A stretch of 64,000 nucleotides of DNA from Arcanobacterium buesumense (GTDB lineage: Bacteria; Actinomycetota; Actinomycetes; Actinomycetales; Actinomycetaceae). The stretch's first letter is position 1. Each line of letters begins with the position of its first letter. Made by a program: the position numbers and the translations under genes. The notes under the pieces are model-generated. The model saw only the letters and a list, made by a program, of their open reading frames with translations, was not told where the DNA came from and did no database searches. The DNA is taken from assembly GCF_012563545.1 (NCBI RefSeq), contig NZ_CP050804.1:558001-622000 (forward strand). Direction: 5' to 3'. This document shows positions 1-8,349 of the stretch, piece by piece.

Positions 1-1
1 G

Positions 2-778
2 GACATCACCTCCCGCGATGAAGAAATCGACTATGCCAACGCCCGTAACATCCCCGTGCCAGTTACCAAAGAAGACAACTATTCAATGGATCAAAATATT
101 TGGCACCTCAGCCACGAAGGCATGGACCTCGAAAACCCTGGAAACGAGCCCAATTACTCCGCTTTACTCAACATTGTCACCAGCCTAGAACAGACCCCAG
201 ATCAGGGAGAATACGTCGAAATCGAATTCGTCTCCGGCATCCCAGTCCGGGTAGATAACGTCACGGGCGACGTCGACATGCTCACGTACCTCAATGACAA
301 AGCTGCCAAACACGCCGTCGGCGTCATCGACATCGTCGAAAATCGGTTAGTCGGCATGAAGTCCCGTGGCGTATACGAAACACCAGGTGGCACTGTCTAC
401 TACGCAGCCCACCGGCAACTCGAGCTCCTGTGCCTGGAACGCGATACCCTCCACTATAAAGATCTCGTTGCCCAACGCTTCGCTGACCTCGTTTACAACG
501 GACAATGGTTCCATCCACTGCGCGAAGCCCTCAGTGCCTTCGTCGACAAAGCCAACGAAACCTTAACCGGAACTGTCAAACTCAAACTATATAAGGGCAA
601 CATCATTCCAGCAGGAACCTCGTCACCGTTCTCGCTCTACGACGAAGCCCTATCTACCTTCGATGAAGACGACGTCTACAACCAGTCCGACGCCACCGGA
701 TTTATCAATCTCTTCGGTCTTCCTACCAAGGTTGTGGCCCAGATGAAACAGCGCGCGGGCATTATGGAGGGGAAGTAA
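2..778 (+). CDS. argG: Argininosuccinate synthase, C-terminal part (5' end outside window)
   Basis: The frame is open from base 2 to the TAA at 776-778, and its start lies upstream of the window. It encodes the C-terminal ~258 residues of argininosuccinate synthase, which joins citrulline and aspartate using ATP in arginine synthesis. Recognisable stretches are [13 protein letters not shown], the tetramer-forming region with [11 protein letters not shown], and the tail [11 protein letters not shown]. The stop overlaps the argH start by one base (TAATG), so the two genes are a translationally coupled argGH operon. No defect is visible in the part present. Confidence 0.95.
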   Translation, partial: DITSRDEEIDYANARNIPVPVTKEDNYSMDQNIWHLSHEGMDLENPGNEPNYSALLNIVTSLEQTPDQGEYVEIEFVSGIPVRVDNVTGDVDMLTYLNDKAAKHAVGVIDIVENRLVGMKSRGVYETPGGTVYYAAHRQLELLCLERDTLHYKDLVAQRFADLVYNGQWFHPLREALSAFVDKANETLTGTVKLKLYKGNIIPAGTSSPFSLYDEALSTFDEDDVYNQSDATGFINLFGLPTKVVAQMKQRAGIMEGK

Positions 779-2151
779 TGGCTGGGGCATTGTGGAGCGG
801 ACGGTTCCAAAAAGCCACCGACGCAGCCGTCTGGGCAATGAATTCCTCGCTGGACTTCGATAAACGTCTCTATGCCCACGACATTTCCGGTAGTATCGCA
901 CACGCAACTATGCTTGCGCAGATTGGAATTTTGACTTCCGCTGAGCTTGAAGCGATCACAGGCGGGCTCGCCGGTATCAAAGCAGATATCGACAGTGGCG
1001 CGCTCGTTATCGGCGGCGCAGCTGAAGATATCCACATGTTCGTCGAAGCAGAACTCACCAAACGAATAGGCGATCCTGGCAAGAAGCTCCACACCGCTCG
1101 ATCGCGCAACGACCAAGTCGCCACCGATCTCAAGCTCTGGATGCGCGACGAATTGGGGGAGATCGACTCGTTAATCCGTGAGCTGGTTGCGGTGTTTATT
1201 GAAGTTGCGAAGCAACATGTCGATACTGTCATGCCGGGGTACACCCATCTTCAACGGGCACAATCTATTACACTTGCACACCATCTGATGGCTTATGTGC
1301 ACATGTTTATGCGTGACCTGCAGCGGTTAGGCGAAGCCGGGAAGCGGTTGAACTATTCACCGCTAGGGGCGGCAGCGTTAGCGACGACTACGTATCCAGT
1401 AGACCGCGAACTCACCGCGAAACTCTTGGGTTTTGATGGGGTGGCAACCAACTCACTCGATGCAGTTTCAGATCGTGACTATGTGATGGAGATAGCCGCG
1501 GATTTAGCGATATTCATGGTTCATTTATCGCGGTGTAGTGAAGAAATTATTTTGTGGGCGAGTGCAGAGTATGGCTTTATCGAGCTTGATGATGCGTATG
1601 CCACCGGAAGTAGTATTATGCCGCAAAAGAAAAATCCGGATGTGGCAGAGCTGACGCGCGGTAAAACTGGCCGAGTGATCGGTGATGCGATGACGTTGCT
1701 GACAATGATGAAAAACCTGCCGTTGGCGTACAACAAGGATGTTCAAGAAGATAAAGAGGCAATCTTCGATGCTGTCGATACTGTGAAGTTGTGTATTCCG
1801 GCGTTCGCTGGGATGGTGGCAACGATGCGGGTTAATGCTGCGGCAATGCGGCAAGCGGCTGGTGGCGGTTTCACCAACGCGACTGATTTAGCGGACTATT
1901 TGGTGATCAAAGGTGTCCCGTTCCGCCAGGCTCACGAAATCACAGGCAAACTCGTGCATTATTGCGTCGATAAGCGTATTCATTTGGAAGAGCTAGGGCT
2001 TGAGATGCTGCGCGAACACTGCGAACTTATTGCGGACGACGTCTATGACTATCTCGATATAGCCAACTGTGTGGCGCGCCGGAATGTTGTGGGCGGACCG
2101 GCTAAGGAAGCCGTGCTACGAGACATAGCAGAAGTTGAGAAGAAGCTGTAA
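778..2151 (+). CDS. argH: Argininosuccinate lyase
   Basis: A 457-residue cytosolic enzyme of the fumarase/aspartase superfamily that splits argininosuccinate into arginine and fumarate, the last step of arginine synthesis. The superfamily signature GSSIMPQKKNPD is at about residues 279-290 and carries the catalytic serine loop. The N-terminal LWSGRF motif and HTARSRNDQV also fit ArgH. Length is normal for the family (about 460). The ATG at 778 overlaps the argG stop and has AGGGGAAG just upstream. A strong palindrome follows the gene and may end transcription. Confidence 0.97.
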   Translation: MAGALWSGRFQKATDAAVWAMNSSLDFDKRLYAHDISGSIAHATMLAQIGILTSAELEAITGGLAGIKADIDSGALVIGGAAEDIHMFVEAELTKRIGDPGKKLHTARSRNDQVATDLKLWMRDELGEIDSLIRELVAVFIEVAKQHVDTVMPGYTHLQRAQSITLAHHLMAYVHMFMRDLQRLGEAGKRLNYSPLGAAALATTTYPVDRELTAKLLGFDGVATNSLDAVSDRDYVMEIAADLAIFMVHLSRCSEEIILWASAEYGFIELDDAYATGSSIMPQKKNPDVAELTRGKTGRVIGDAMTLLTMMKNLPLAYNKDVQEDKEAIFDAVDTVKLCIPAFAGMVATMRVNAAAMRQAAGGGFTNATDLADYLVIKGVPFRQAHEITGKLVHYCVDKRIHLEELGLEMLREHCELIADDVYDYLDIANCVARRNVVGGPAKEAVLRDIAEVEKKL

Positions 2152-2176
2152 AGCGGAAGGGGTGTGCATTCAACGG

Positions 2177-2225
2177 GGCAATAGCGCAAACCTCGACCAT
2201 ATACGCCGAGGTTTGCGCTATTGCC
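2177..2225. repeat. 49-bp dispersed palindrome, copy 1
   Basis: Perfect 19-bp arms (2177-2195 and 2207-2225) flank an 11-base loop ACCATATACGC. Left flank TGTGCATTCAAC and right flank ACATTAGCTG recur at other copies. It lies between the convergent ends of argH and the SRPBCC gene. No T-run follows, so it is not a simple intrinsic terminator. Related copies are at 5187-5235, 37740-37788 and 55019-55067. Confidence 0.85.
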
Positions 2226-2283
2226 ACATTAGCTGCCGAAGGTAGAAGTGTATCAGGGGGCCGAGCCACAAAAATGCCGGTGT

Positions 2284-3282
2284 TCAACTCAATTCTTTGA
2301 TGATCGATTGGCTGATTTGTTGTCCTTGTAATAGGCAGACATAGCGATGTAGTGGCCGGAGTATTCGGCGCAGTGCCGATCGCCGGCGTGTGGCTGAGGT
2401 CGGAATATACCCGATAGAAATAAAGAGCTGGGTACCACCCGCAGCTGGTTCTAGCTCTATATGCACAACTCGCTGGTTCGCGCGGCGAATCTCAGGCAAG
2501 CTGAATTGCCATTCAATGGTTTGTTGGTTGGTGAAAGCGGTGAGCTGGGCGTGGATGGTGTGTGGTGGCGATTGCCGTATTTTGCGGTTCGTAGCTAGCT
2601 CTGGTGATTGCATTTCCCAACTTGCGCCGACGTGGAGATTTGCAGGTGCGCTCGTAACGCTGGCTACTGCGGGATTCCAACGTGGCATGTGTGCTGGATT
2701 GGCGAGGAGCTCCCATACTTGGTCAAGAGGTGCAGGAATAAAACTTTCGGTTGTTGCTGACAACTGGTGGTTAGCTCGCGGTTCGTGGCTATGTTTGGGG
2801 TGGGGGTCAGCGTTGGTTGAATGCTCGAAGTCATCTAGGTGCTCGATTATTTGCTCAGCAGATGTCCCGAAGCGGTGAAGGATCTGTTCGATAAATCCGC
2901 TTGGTTCACGTACAAGTTCGTGGAGTAACGCGCTGGTTCCTTCTCGTTCCTTGTCTTTAGAGGCGCGCTGTATGATCTCTAATGCCGGTTCGGACCACGA
3001 GTAATTCATTGTCTTTGGTAGGTGGGTGCTCGGAGTGGACGGGGTGAGGTTTATTCCTAGGGAAGTGAGGTCATCAGCTTGCTGTGTCGCTACCGCATGG
3101 CGTGCTGTTTCTAATGTGATGCCGTAAGTTCGCAATACTTGGCCAGCTATTTGTTCATGAGTAGTGAGGGCTAGGAAAAGATGTTCGACACCGAGTGTTG
3201 ATTGTTGAGAATGTGAAGCTTCGGTTATAGCGGCTTGAGTTAGTTTTTGAAGGGTGAGTAGCGATGAAAGTATTTTAGTCAT
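2284..3282 (-). CDS. Clp N-domain / SRPBCC (START-like) fusion protein
   Basis: About 332 residues. The N-terminal ~150 residues contain a Clp-N repeat domain (LLTLQKLTQAAITEA, STLGVEHLFLALTT, SALLHELVREPSGF), used in Clp proteins to bind substrates or adaptors. The C-terminal half is a SRPBCC/polyketide-cyclase-like domain (SFIPAPLDQVWELLANPAH, MPRWNPAVASV). I choose the ATG at 3282 because it overlaps the upstream HTH stop (ATGA) and has GGAGG seven bases ahead; the longer frame to 3366 lacks this. There is no ATPase module, so it is not a chaperone by itself. It probably works with the HTH protein, perhaps sensing a small hydrophobic ligand; that role is inference. Confidence 0.8.
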   Translation of the reverse strand: MTKILSSLLTLQKLTQAAITEASHSQQSTLGVEHLFLALTTHEQIAGQVLRTYGITLETARHAVATQQADDLTSLGINLTPSTPSTHLPKTMNYSWSEPALEIIQRASKDKEREGTSALLHELVREPSGFIEQILHRFGTSAEQIIEHLDDFEHSTNADPHPKHSHEPRANHQLSATTESFIPAPLDQVWELLANPAHMPRWNPAVASVTSAPANLHVGASWEMQSPELATNRKIRQSPPHTIHAQLTAFTNQQTIEWQFSLPEIRRANQRVVHIELEPAAGGTQLFISIGYIPTSATRRRSALRRILRPLHRYVCLLQGQQISQSIIKELS

Positions 3283-3524
3283 CGTTGCCTCCGGGGAACT
3301 GGAATTGTTGGATCGATCTTTTTTGCGTATTTGCGGTGAACTGCCTGTCGCGAAATCCCGAGACAAGCGGCTATATCTTGCCAGCTCATCCCGGCTTTGA
3401 GTCCGGCCTCAACCTGTGCTAGTTCTAAACGCTCGGTGAGGGAGTGCAAGGTCGCGACGGCGCGCAAGCCGGATTTTGGATCGCGCAGATCTGCGGCGAT
3501 GTCGGTAATATTTAAGGTGTCCAT
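3279..3524 (-). CDS. Small helix-turn-helix DNA-binding protein
   Basis: An 81-residue protein whose C-terminal half holds a helix-turn-helix (MSWQDIAACLGISRQAVHRK, about residues 45-64), followed by a basic tail ending PRRQR. It is the first gene of a two-gene minus-strand operon and overlaps the Clp-N/SRPBCC gene by four bases (ATGA). A 26-bp palindrome covers its start codon, which points to autorepression. This HTH plus Clp-N arrangement is seen in other actinobacteria; the targets are unknown to me. Confidence 0.8.
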   Translation of the reverse strand: MDTLNITDIAADLRDPKSGLRAVATLHSLTERLELAQVEAGLKAGMSWQDIAACLGISRQAVHRKYAKKIDPTIPVPRRQR

Positions 3525-3548
3525 ATTAGCAATATATGTTGCTAATAT
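3523..3548. promoter_or_regulatory. Probable operator of the HTH gene (26-bp palindrome)
   Basis: ATATTAGCAA-(TATATG)-TTGCTAATAT is symmetric at 12 of 13 base pairs and overlaps the HTH start codon at 3522-3524. A further half-site ATGTTGCT lies at 3563-3570, about 26 bp from the matching half of the palindrome. Position and symmetry suggest binding by the HTH dimer; not proven. Confidence 0.6.
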
Positions 3549-3602
3549 GGTTCTGTCAACAAATGTTGCTAAGTTGGCTATCGAAATAGCTTGTCCAAGC
3601 CT

Positions 3603-4409
3603 TCAGATATTTTCGAGATAGCGTAGGGCTCCGGCGAACTGGCCATACTCTACATTTTCTTTGGTCCACCAACTGTAGGAACAATGATAGGGTACTCTGT
3701 TCTGAAGGAGCGCGTCACGGTTATAGAACGCATAGACTTTTTCCGCCAATTGCAAATCGGAGCGTAACAGTAATTCAGAAATTTTCCTGATAGGCTCTTG
3801 TTTCCATGTATTTCCTGACTTTTTATGCTGCCCCCACATGGGGATAATGAAGTCAGCTGTGGTTGCGCACTGTTCAACCAATGTTAGGGTTGCCCTTAGA
3901 GTTGTCCCTTTAGCAGAGTCAGATAGCAGACTCCACTGTCCAGGAACATCGGAACTCTTTGTGCAGACGAGCGGAATCAAGTTGAGCATCGTGACCGAGC
4001 GAGCGGGGTATTCGAAAACACCTTCCTCTATTTTTTGAAGGATGGTCTGGGTCGTGTTATCTCCGTGAGGTCCGCCAGGAGTTTTAGGGGTCAGAGTTTT
4101 ACTGAATTCGGATGCCGTCGAAGGGTTCATTCCGATAAATAAGTAATTTTTACCTGATTGTTCATCGCATATAGCTGAGAAATCCCGCTTAAGAAACCAA
4201 CGGAATTCTAGATCTGCCCCACTCGGGTGGGAAGAATAATGAACGGGCTGACTTTCCAGCTTGTCGAGTAAGGCGGCCTCGTCGATAACTAACTCCTGGG
4301 TCATGGCATAAGTGTAACTGAAATATCGCCTATCTATCCGTATTGAATGCATATTGGCGTTTTGGCTAGGGATACTATTCGGTTTGAGATTGTTGTATAG
4401 AAACTCCAC
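3603..4409 (-). CDS. DUF1643 family protein
   Basis: Up to 268 residues with the family hallmark LFIGMNPSTAS (about residues 91-101), then DNTTQTIL and IIPMWGQHKKSG. DUF1643 proteins are cytosolic and have no established reaction. The start is uncertain: the long form begins with GTG at 4409, but ATG at 4304 (MTQELVIDE) begins where family-like sequence begins; neither has a clear ribosome site. A paralogue lies at 54090-54815 on the same strand. The gene stands alone between the HTH promoter and the glycosylase gene. Confidence 0.75.
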   Translation of the reverse strand: MEFLYNNLKPNSIPSQNANMHSIRIDRRYFSYTYAMTQELVIDEAALLDKLESQPVHYSSHPSGADLEFRWFLKRDFSAICDEQSGKNYLFIGMNPSTASEFSKTLTPKTPGGPHGDNTTQTILQKIEEGVFEYPARSVTMLNLIPLVCTKSSDVPGQWSLLSDSAKGTTLRATLTLVEQCATTADFIIPMWGQHKKSGNTWKQEPIRKISELLLRSDLQLAEKVYAFYNRDALLQNRVPYHCSYSWWTKENVEYGQFAGALRYLENI

Positions 4410-4456
4410 TGAGAAGAAAGTACGGGCATGCCGAGGGGCACGCAGATCCGGTGGAT

Positions 4457-5104
4457 TTAATCGGCGTTAAAATCACCAGATACGAGGAGCGGGTATGCCC
4501 GTTCCCAGCCGCCTAGTTGGCGAGCGCGTTTCCCGCCGTCGACGATAAGCCCGTGAAATTTTGCCAATTCGGCAGTAGTAAATTGGCTGTGCTCAATAAG
4601 TGGATCGAGGGTTCGTTTAGCTGCCGTGTAGTTTCGATACTCTCCGTATCCGGTGGCTGCTAATAGCCGACGGGCATAAAGATCGTAAATAAAAACCGGT
4701 CGGTCATAGATATAAAGCAAAAGATCATCGGCAGTTTCTTCACCAACTCCACGAATCCGCAGCAACTCCTCGCGCAACTGCGGCGTGCTCAAGTGTTCGG
4801 TGTGCTGATCGTGTTCGATGAACCAAGAGGTGAGCTCTTTGAGATAGCGTGTCTTGGTGTTGTAGTATCCACACGGGCGAATCAAGCTAGCCACCGTTTC
4901 GTCGCTGGCAGCCAGGAGGCGTTCCGGGCTCAGCATGCCGGCCTCGCGTAGATTATCGATGGCAGACTCGACGTTGTGCCACGAGGTGTTTTGGGTCAGT
5001 ACCGCGCCGATGGCGATTTCGAATCTGGATTCGCCTGGCCACCAGGTTCCGGCAGGTATCTGCTGTTCCAAAAGCTCAAAGAGCTCTCGCATTGTATGGC
5101 TCAT
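4457..5104 (-). CDS. Endonuclease III-related DNA glycosylase, MagIII type (3-methyladenine class)
   Basis: A 215-residue HhH-GPD protein. The hairpin IRGVGEETADDLLLY is followed by the catalytic aspartate in VFIYDLYARRLL. The lysine used by bifunctional endonuclease III in the GRKTA context is glutamate here, and the C-terminal four-cysteine FeS cluster is missing. WWPGESRFEIAIGAVLTQNT, IRPCGYYNTKT and the FHGLIVDGGK tail resemble Helicobacter MagIII, a monofunctional glycosylase removing alkylated purines. I therefore favour alkylation-damage base excision over thymine-glycol repair. It is transcribed away from a palindromic repeat at 5187-5235 that sits in its upstream region. Confidence 0.75.
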   Translation of the reverse strand: MSHTMRELFELLEQQIPAGTWWPGESRFEIAIGAVLTQNTSWHNVESAIDNLREAGMLSPERLLAASDETVASLIRPCGYYNTKTRYLKELTSWFIEHDQHTEHLSTPQLREELLRIRGVGEETADDLLLYIYDRPVFIYDLYARRLLAATGYGEYRNYTAAKRTLDPLIEHSQFTTAELAKFHGLIVDGGKRARQLGGWERAYPLLVSGDFNAD

Positions 5105-5186
5105 ATCGTCTCACCGTCATTGTACTGACCGTCTTTATCGTGCCGCTGCATCGCAGTTTTATGCGGAGAGGTTGTGCACCAAACAG

Positions 5187-5235
5187 GGAAATAGGGCAAA
5201 CCTCGACCATATACGCCGAGGTTTGCCCTATTGCC
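5187..5235. repeat. 49-bp dispersed palindrome, copy 2
   Basis: Arms 5187-5205 and 5217-5235 pair at 18 of 19 positions, and the loop is identical to copy 1. Compared with copy 1 the C of AATAGCGC is G and the partner G in the other arm is C, so pairing is kept. Flanks TTGTGCACCAAAC and ACATTAGCTG match copy 1. It lies upstream of the glycosylase gene and downstream of the reductase gene. Confidence 0.85.
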
Positions 5236-5269
5236 ACATTAGCTGTTGCAACTGGCGGCGTATCTCAGG

Positions 5270-5379
5270 CAAGAGCGCCACAGGTTAGGCAGGGGCGCTA
5301 GTTCTAGCAGGGTGCCCGCAAGTATAAACGGGAGCCCCGCAGTTCAAACAGTGGTGCCGTAGCTCTACCGTAGCTCTAC
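5270..5379. repeat. Degenerate ~20-bp tandem repeats at the end of the reductase gene
   Basis: Five imperfect units of 18-21 bp begin at about 5270, 5290, 5308, 5329 and 5349, each roughly C-A/G-GGNGCC-C-GCAGTTCAAA. The final part contains an exact doubling of CGTAGCTCTAC (5358-5379) that supplies the last codons and stop of the reductase gene. Function unknown. Confidence 0.45.
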
Positions 5380-6819
5380 CGGGAACTCCTCAAGCAATCG
5401 CAGCCAAATTTCGGATGCGGTCGGATACGCAGGCACGGCATGGCGCAGAACTCGCACCGGCAATTCGCCAACGACAGCAACTGTGGCTGCGTGGAGCAAT
5501 TCAGCAACATCCGAGCCGACGAATGTTGCACCGAGTAGCACGCCGGTGTGCGCATCTACGACGAGCTTGGCTTTGCCGTTCGTATCGTCACGTAACAGTC
5601 CAACTCCGGCAGCGGATGTGATCTCAACTTCGCTGGTGAGCACCTCGCGTCCCTGCTGGCGTGCTTGAGCTTCGGTCAGGCCAACCGATGCGACTTGCGG
5701 ATCAGTGAATACGACCTGGGGAACAGGAACCTCTACATTCGGTGCGGTTTCGGGTGTGCCCGCAAGTTTCGCGCCGAGCACCCGTGCCTCATATTTGCCT
5801 TGGTGGGTGAGAGGTGCGCCGGTTCCGGCATCACCAATGGCGTGGAGCCACTCGGGCAGGTTTCCTTCGCGCACATCGTCGGGGGAGAGGCCAACAGTTT
5901 CGAGTCCGACGTTTGCTAACGCCGGGCGCCGGCCTGTTGCAACCAGAAGCTCATCAGCCTCGAGAGTTTTCGCTGTGCCCTCATCTGTGGAATGCGAACG
6001 GGTAACGACGTTGAGGTGTACGGTTCCGCCATGAATGTGACCGATCTTCGTATTCGGGTTCGATGCCGGATCGCGCTTAACTGCCGTCACTTCAGCGTTC
6101 GTGATGACTGTGATGCCCTGGTTTTCAAGGGATTCCTTAACGAATTGGCCAGCAAAAGGTTCAGAGCGATCTAGGAGTGACGATCCGCGTACAAGCATCG
6201 TTACCGTACTTCCTAGTGCTTGCATCCAGGTAGCTGCTTCGACTGCGACGACACCACCGCCTACAATGACTAAACGATCTGGGACCTCAACGACTCCAGT
6301 TGCGTCACGCGATCCCCACGCATGTAGATCTTCGTACATGACTGGAACGACCGGTTTCGATCCGGTGGCTAGAACGACTGCAACGCGTGCCTCGACGGTG
6401 TAGGGTTCGGTGGTTTGAGGCTCACCAGCGGTTGTGCCGCCATCTACTGGCGTGATTTCAACCCGGCGTTCACCCACGATACGTGCATGGCCGCGTGCCA
6501 CTTCCAAGCCGGCGTCTTGTGCCCAGGTTATTTGGGAGCTGTCATCATATTCGCTCACCCATTCGTCACGGCGAGCCAACATGTCGCGTGCATTGACACT
6601 CGCGCCGCTGACACCCTGCACGTGATCTGTTGCATGTGTTAGATCCACAGGACGCAGGAGCGCCTTACTTGGAATACATGCATAGTAGGCACATTCACCG
6701 CCAAACAGTTCCTTATCTACGAGGAAGACGGAGAGTCCACCATCGTGGGCATATTGCGCCACGTTTTCGCCTACCGGGCCGGCGCCGATAACAATGACAT
6801 CTACTGTTTTAATACTCAT
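5365..6819 (-). CDS. FAD-dependent pyridine nucleotide-disulfide oxidoreductase (lipoamide dehydrogenase/mercuric reductase-like)
   Basis: About 484 residues with the class I layout: N-terminal FAD site VIVIGAGPVGENVA, redox-active disulfide GGECAYYACIPSK (C-x4-C, near residue 40), NAD(P) site VIVGGGVVAVEAATW, second FAD motif HAIGDAG, and a C-terminal dimer domain ending near AYPTASEIWLRLL. The usual HxxxxE catalytic pair of lipoamide dehydrogenase is only partly kept (HAVPAYPT), so the electron acceptor is uncertain. No E2/E3 complex genes are near. I choose ATG 6819 over the GTG at 6834, whose SD would abut the start codon. Confidence 0.85.
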   Translation of the reverse strand: MSIKTVDVIVIGAGPVGENVAQYAHDGGLSVFLVDKELFGGECAYYACIPSKALLRPVDLTHATDHVQGVSGASVNARDMLARRDEWVSEYDDSSQITWAQDAGLEVARGHARIVGERRVEITPVDGGTTAGEPQTTEPYTVEARVAVVLATGSKPVVPVMYEDLHAWGSRDATGVVEVPDRLVIVGGGVVAVEAATWMQALGSTVTMLVRGSSLLDRSEPFAGQFVKESLENQGITVITNAEVTAVKRDPASNPNTKIGHIHGGTVHLNVVTRSHSTDEGTAKTLEADELLVATGRRPALANVGLETVGLSPDDVREGNLPEWLHAIGDAGTGAPLTHQGKYEARVLGAKLAGTPETAPNVEVPVPQVVFTDPQVASVGLTEAQARQQGREVLTSEVEITSAAGVGLLRDDTNGKAKLVVDAHTGVLLGATFVGSDVAELLHAATVAVVGELPVRVLRHAVPAYPTASEIWLRLLEEFPVELR

Positions 6820-6848
6820 AACTCCACAGTACACTCCTTTATAACCTT

Positions 6849-6878
6849 TGCGCTGGGCTCTAGGTACAGTTCAGCGCA
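6849..6878 (-). terminator. Possible hairpin terminator after the DoxX gene
   Basis: TGCGCTG (6849-6855) and CAGCGCA (6872-6878) can form a 7-bp stem downstream of the DoxX stop at 6941. No strong T-run follows, so this is weak. Confidence 0.35.
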
Positions 6879-6940
6879 GAGGAATATTGTATTTCCAGGC
6901 TTGTGAAGTTACCGAGATAAAGATCGCGTGATACTTGATA

Positions 6941-7321
6941 TTAACGATTCCGTTTGGCTTCAAGTACGCCAACGAGACCACCGATTGCGGCGAGGTTCTT
7001 AAAGAACTGGATCTGTTGCATACCTTTTGCCTCCGGAGCAGACTTCCAGAAAGGATGCCCGGCGAGCGTCGTCGGAACAAGAGCACCAACAAGGCCGAGC
7101 GCGGAAAGCTTCGGGAAAATGCCAAGAGCTAGTGCCGCGCCGGCGCCAACCATAACAGCTCCGTTTGCGCGAACCATGAGATCGGCTTTTTCGTGGCTAA
7201 CCTCAATGCCAAGATCGGCCATGAAATCCTGTGTGATCTGTACGCGACCGCCTGGCTCCTTGACGGAATCAAAACCCGCTGTGACAAAAATTCCAGACAA
7301 AGGAATCTATGAAAGTTTCAT
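6941..7321 (-). CDS. DoxX family membrane protein, amber codon near the N-terminus
   Basis: The frame reads MKLS-stop-IPLSGIFVTAGFDSVKEPGGR and continues through two or three hydrophobic segments (AVMVGAGAALALGIF, LVGALVPTTLAGHPF, IGGLVGVLEAKRNR) typical of DoxX quinone-linked membrane proteins. The natural ATG at 7321 has GGAG two bases ahead, but codon 5 is TAG (7309-7307). Only a TTG at 7300 could restart translation, giving 119 residues that still hold most of the first membrane helix. A single change from TGG or CAG explains the stop. The gene is either inactive, translated weakly from the TTG, or affected by a sequence error. Confidence 0.7.
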
Positions 7322-7615
7322 TACTCCATCTAACTTTTTAATACACCACGTAGGCATTAGCCGAATGCTACTCGACGGCGTCGAGCGCACATCTTGAAAC
7401 CACACTAGCACTGTTGCGGTACGGTGCAGGTGCGTTTAAGGTGACAGTGAAATTCTCTGAAATATGCTTACTAGGACTGTTGAACACCAAACTCTTATAG
7501 CAGGTGTACAGGTTATGAGGAGCGCGTGGTGAAGTGGTTTTAGCGCTGTGTCCGAGTGAGGTGACGAGAATGTTTTGGCGGCATGATCGTGAAAAGACCC
7601 AACGTAGGCTTGACG

Positions 7616-7945
7616 ATGTCAGTTAAACCACTGTCTCCATATTCGTATCAGGATTGTCCTAAGCTATCTCACGAGCATTTTATCAAACGCATGCCAAGGC
7701 TGAGGACAAACGTTACCAGCCCTACTAAAGGGGGGGCTGAAAGTTAACAAGCGTTACAGGTCGAGGTGGAAAAAGATCCACGCTACCTACGTCGCAGCCC
7801 ACCCGCTGTGTGAGGACTGCCTTGAAGGTGGGGTGTCACTCGCCGGTGCAGGAAGTCCACCGTGTTCTCCCGTGGGAACATGGCTGCACCCACGACTTTG
7901 ATAATCATCGTTTGCTGTGCAATTGTAAAAAGATCAAGAATTAAC
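7616..7945 (+). pseudogene. Decayed HNH endonuclease gene (old prophage remnant)
   Basis: Reading from ATG 7616 gives MSVKPLSPYS and then, after frameshifts, fragments such as HAKAED, THP/AHPLCEDCLEGG, PVQEVHRVLPWEHG and HDFDNHRLLCNCKK. This parallels the HNH gene at 10130-10506 at DNA level along most of its length. Several stops and indels make it non-coding. It shows that a second, related phage once stood here. The ~290 bases before it (7322-7615) show no gene I can support. Confidence 0.75.
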
Positions 7946-8105
7946 TGAGCTGAAGAAAGTTGACAAGTTGCCTACGGGAGGTACTTTTGAGATTGAGTGT
8001 TATTTCCCAGAGCTTAACGATCAGCGTAGTCAGGTAGATGCCCAGTTAATGCAGAATTCTTCTAATAATGGCAAGTTTGAAGTTGAAAAGTTTGGTATGA
8101 CGTAG
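7929..8105 (+). pseudogene. 58-codon open fragment without start, unknown
   Basis: An open frame after a TAA reads KDQELTELKKVDKLPTGGTF, then EIECYFPELNDQ, ending KFEVEKFGMT at TAG 8103-8105. Its polar, protein-like composition suggests the C-terminal end of a lost gene. There is no start codon or ribosome site. I recognise no family. Confidence 0.35.
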
Positions 8106-8349
8106 GATATTTCAGGTTAGATACGCTTGTTCAGTGGTGATGTACGTGGCTGAAAGAGACGGTGCTTGCTCAAGGGTCTAATTAAGTCATTGAAAAAAAT
8201 AATGTAATTAATTGAAACTAAAGTATGTCTTTGTTAGTGTTTTAGGACACGCTAGGCGCGATCGGGGGAAGTGAGTCCATTGAAAAGATCATCGAACAAG
8301 CTCAATCCGTGCGTCCTGACGGAAACCTACATAAAACTGGCAGGAGAAT

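Noticed and set aside
5187-5235. CRISPR-like repeat (conserved unit seen several times)
   Set aside because: Copies are single, far apart and palindromic, with no spacers and no cas genes.
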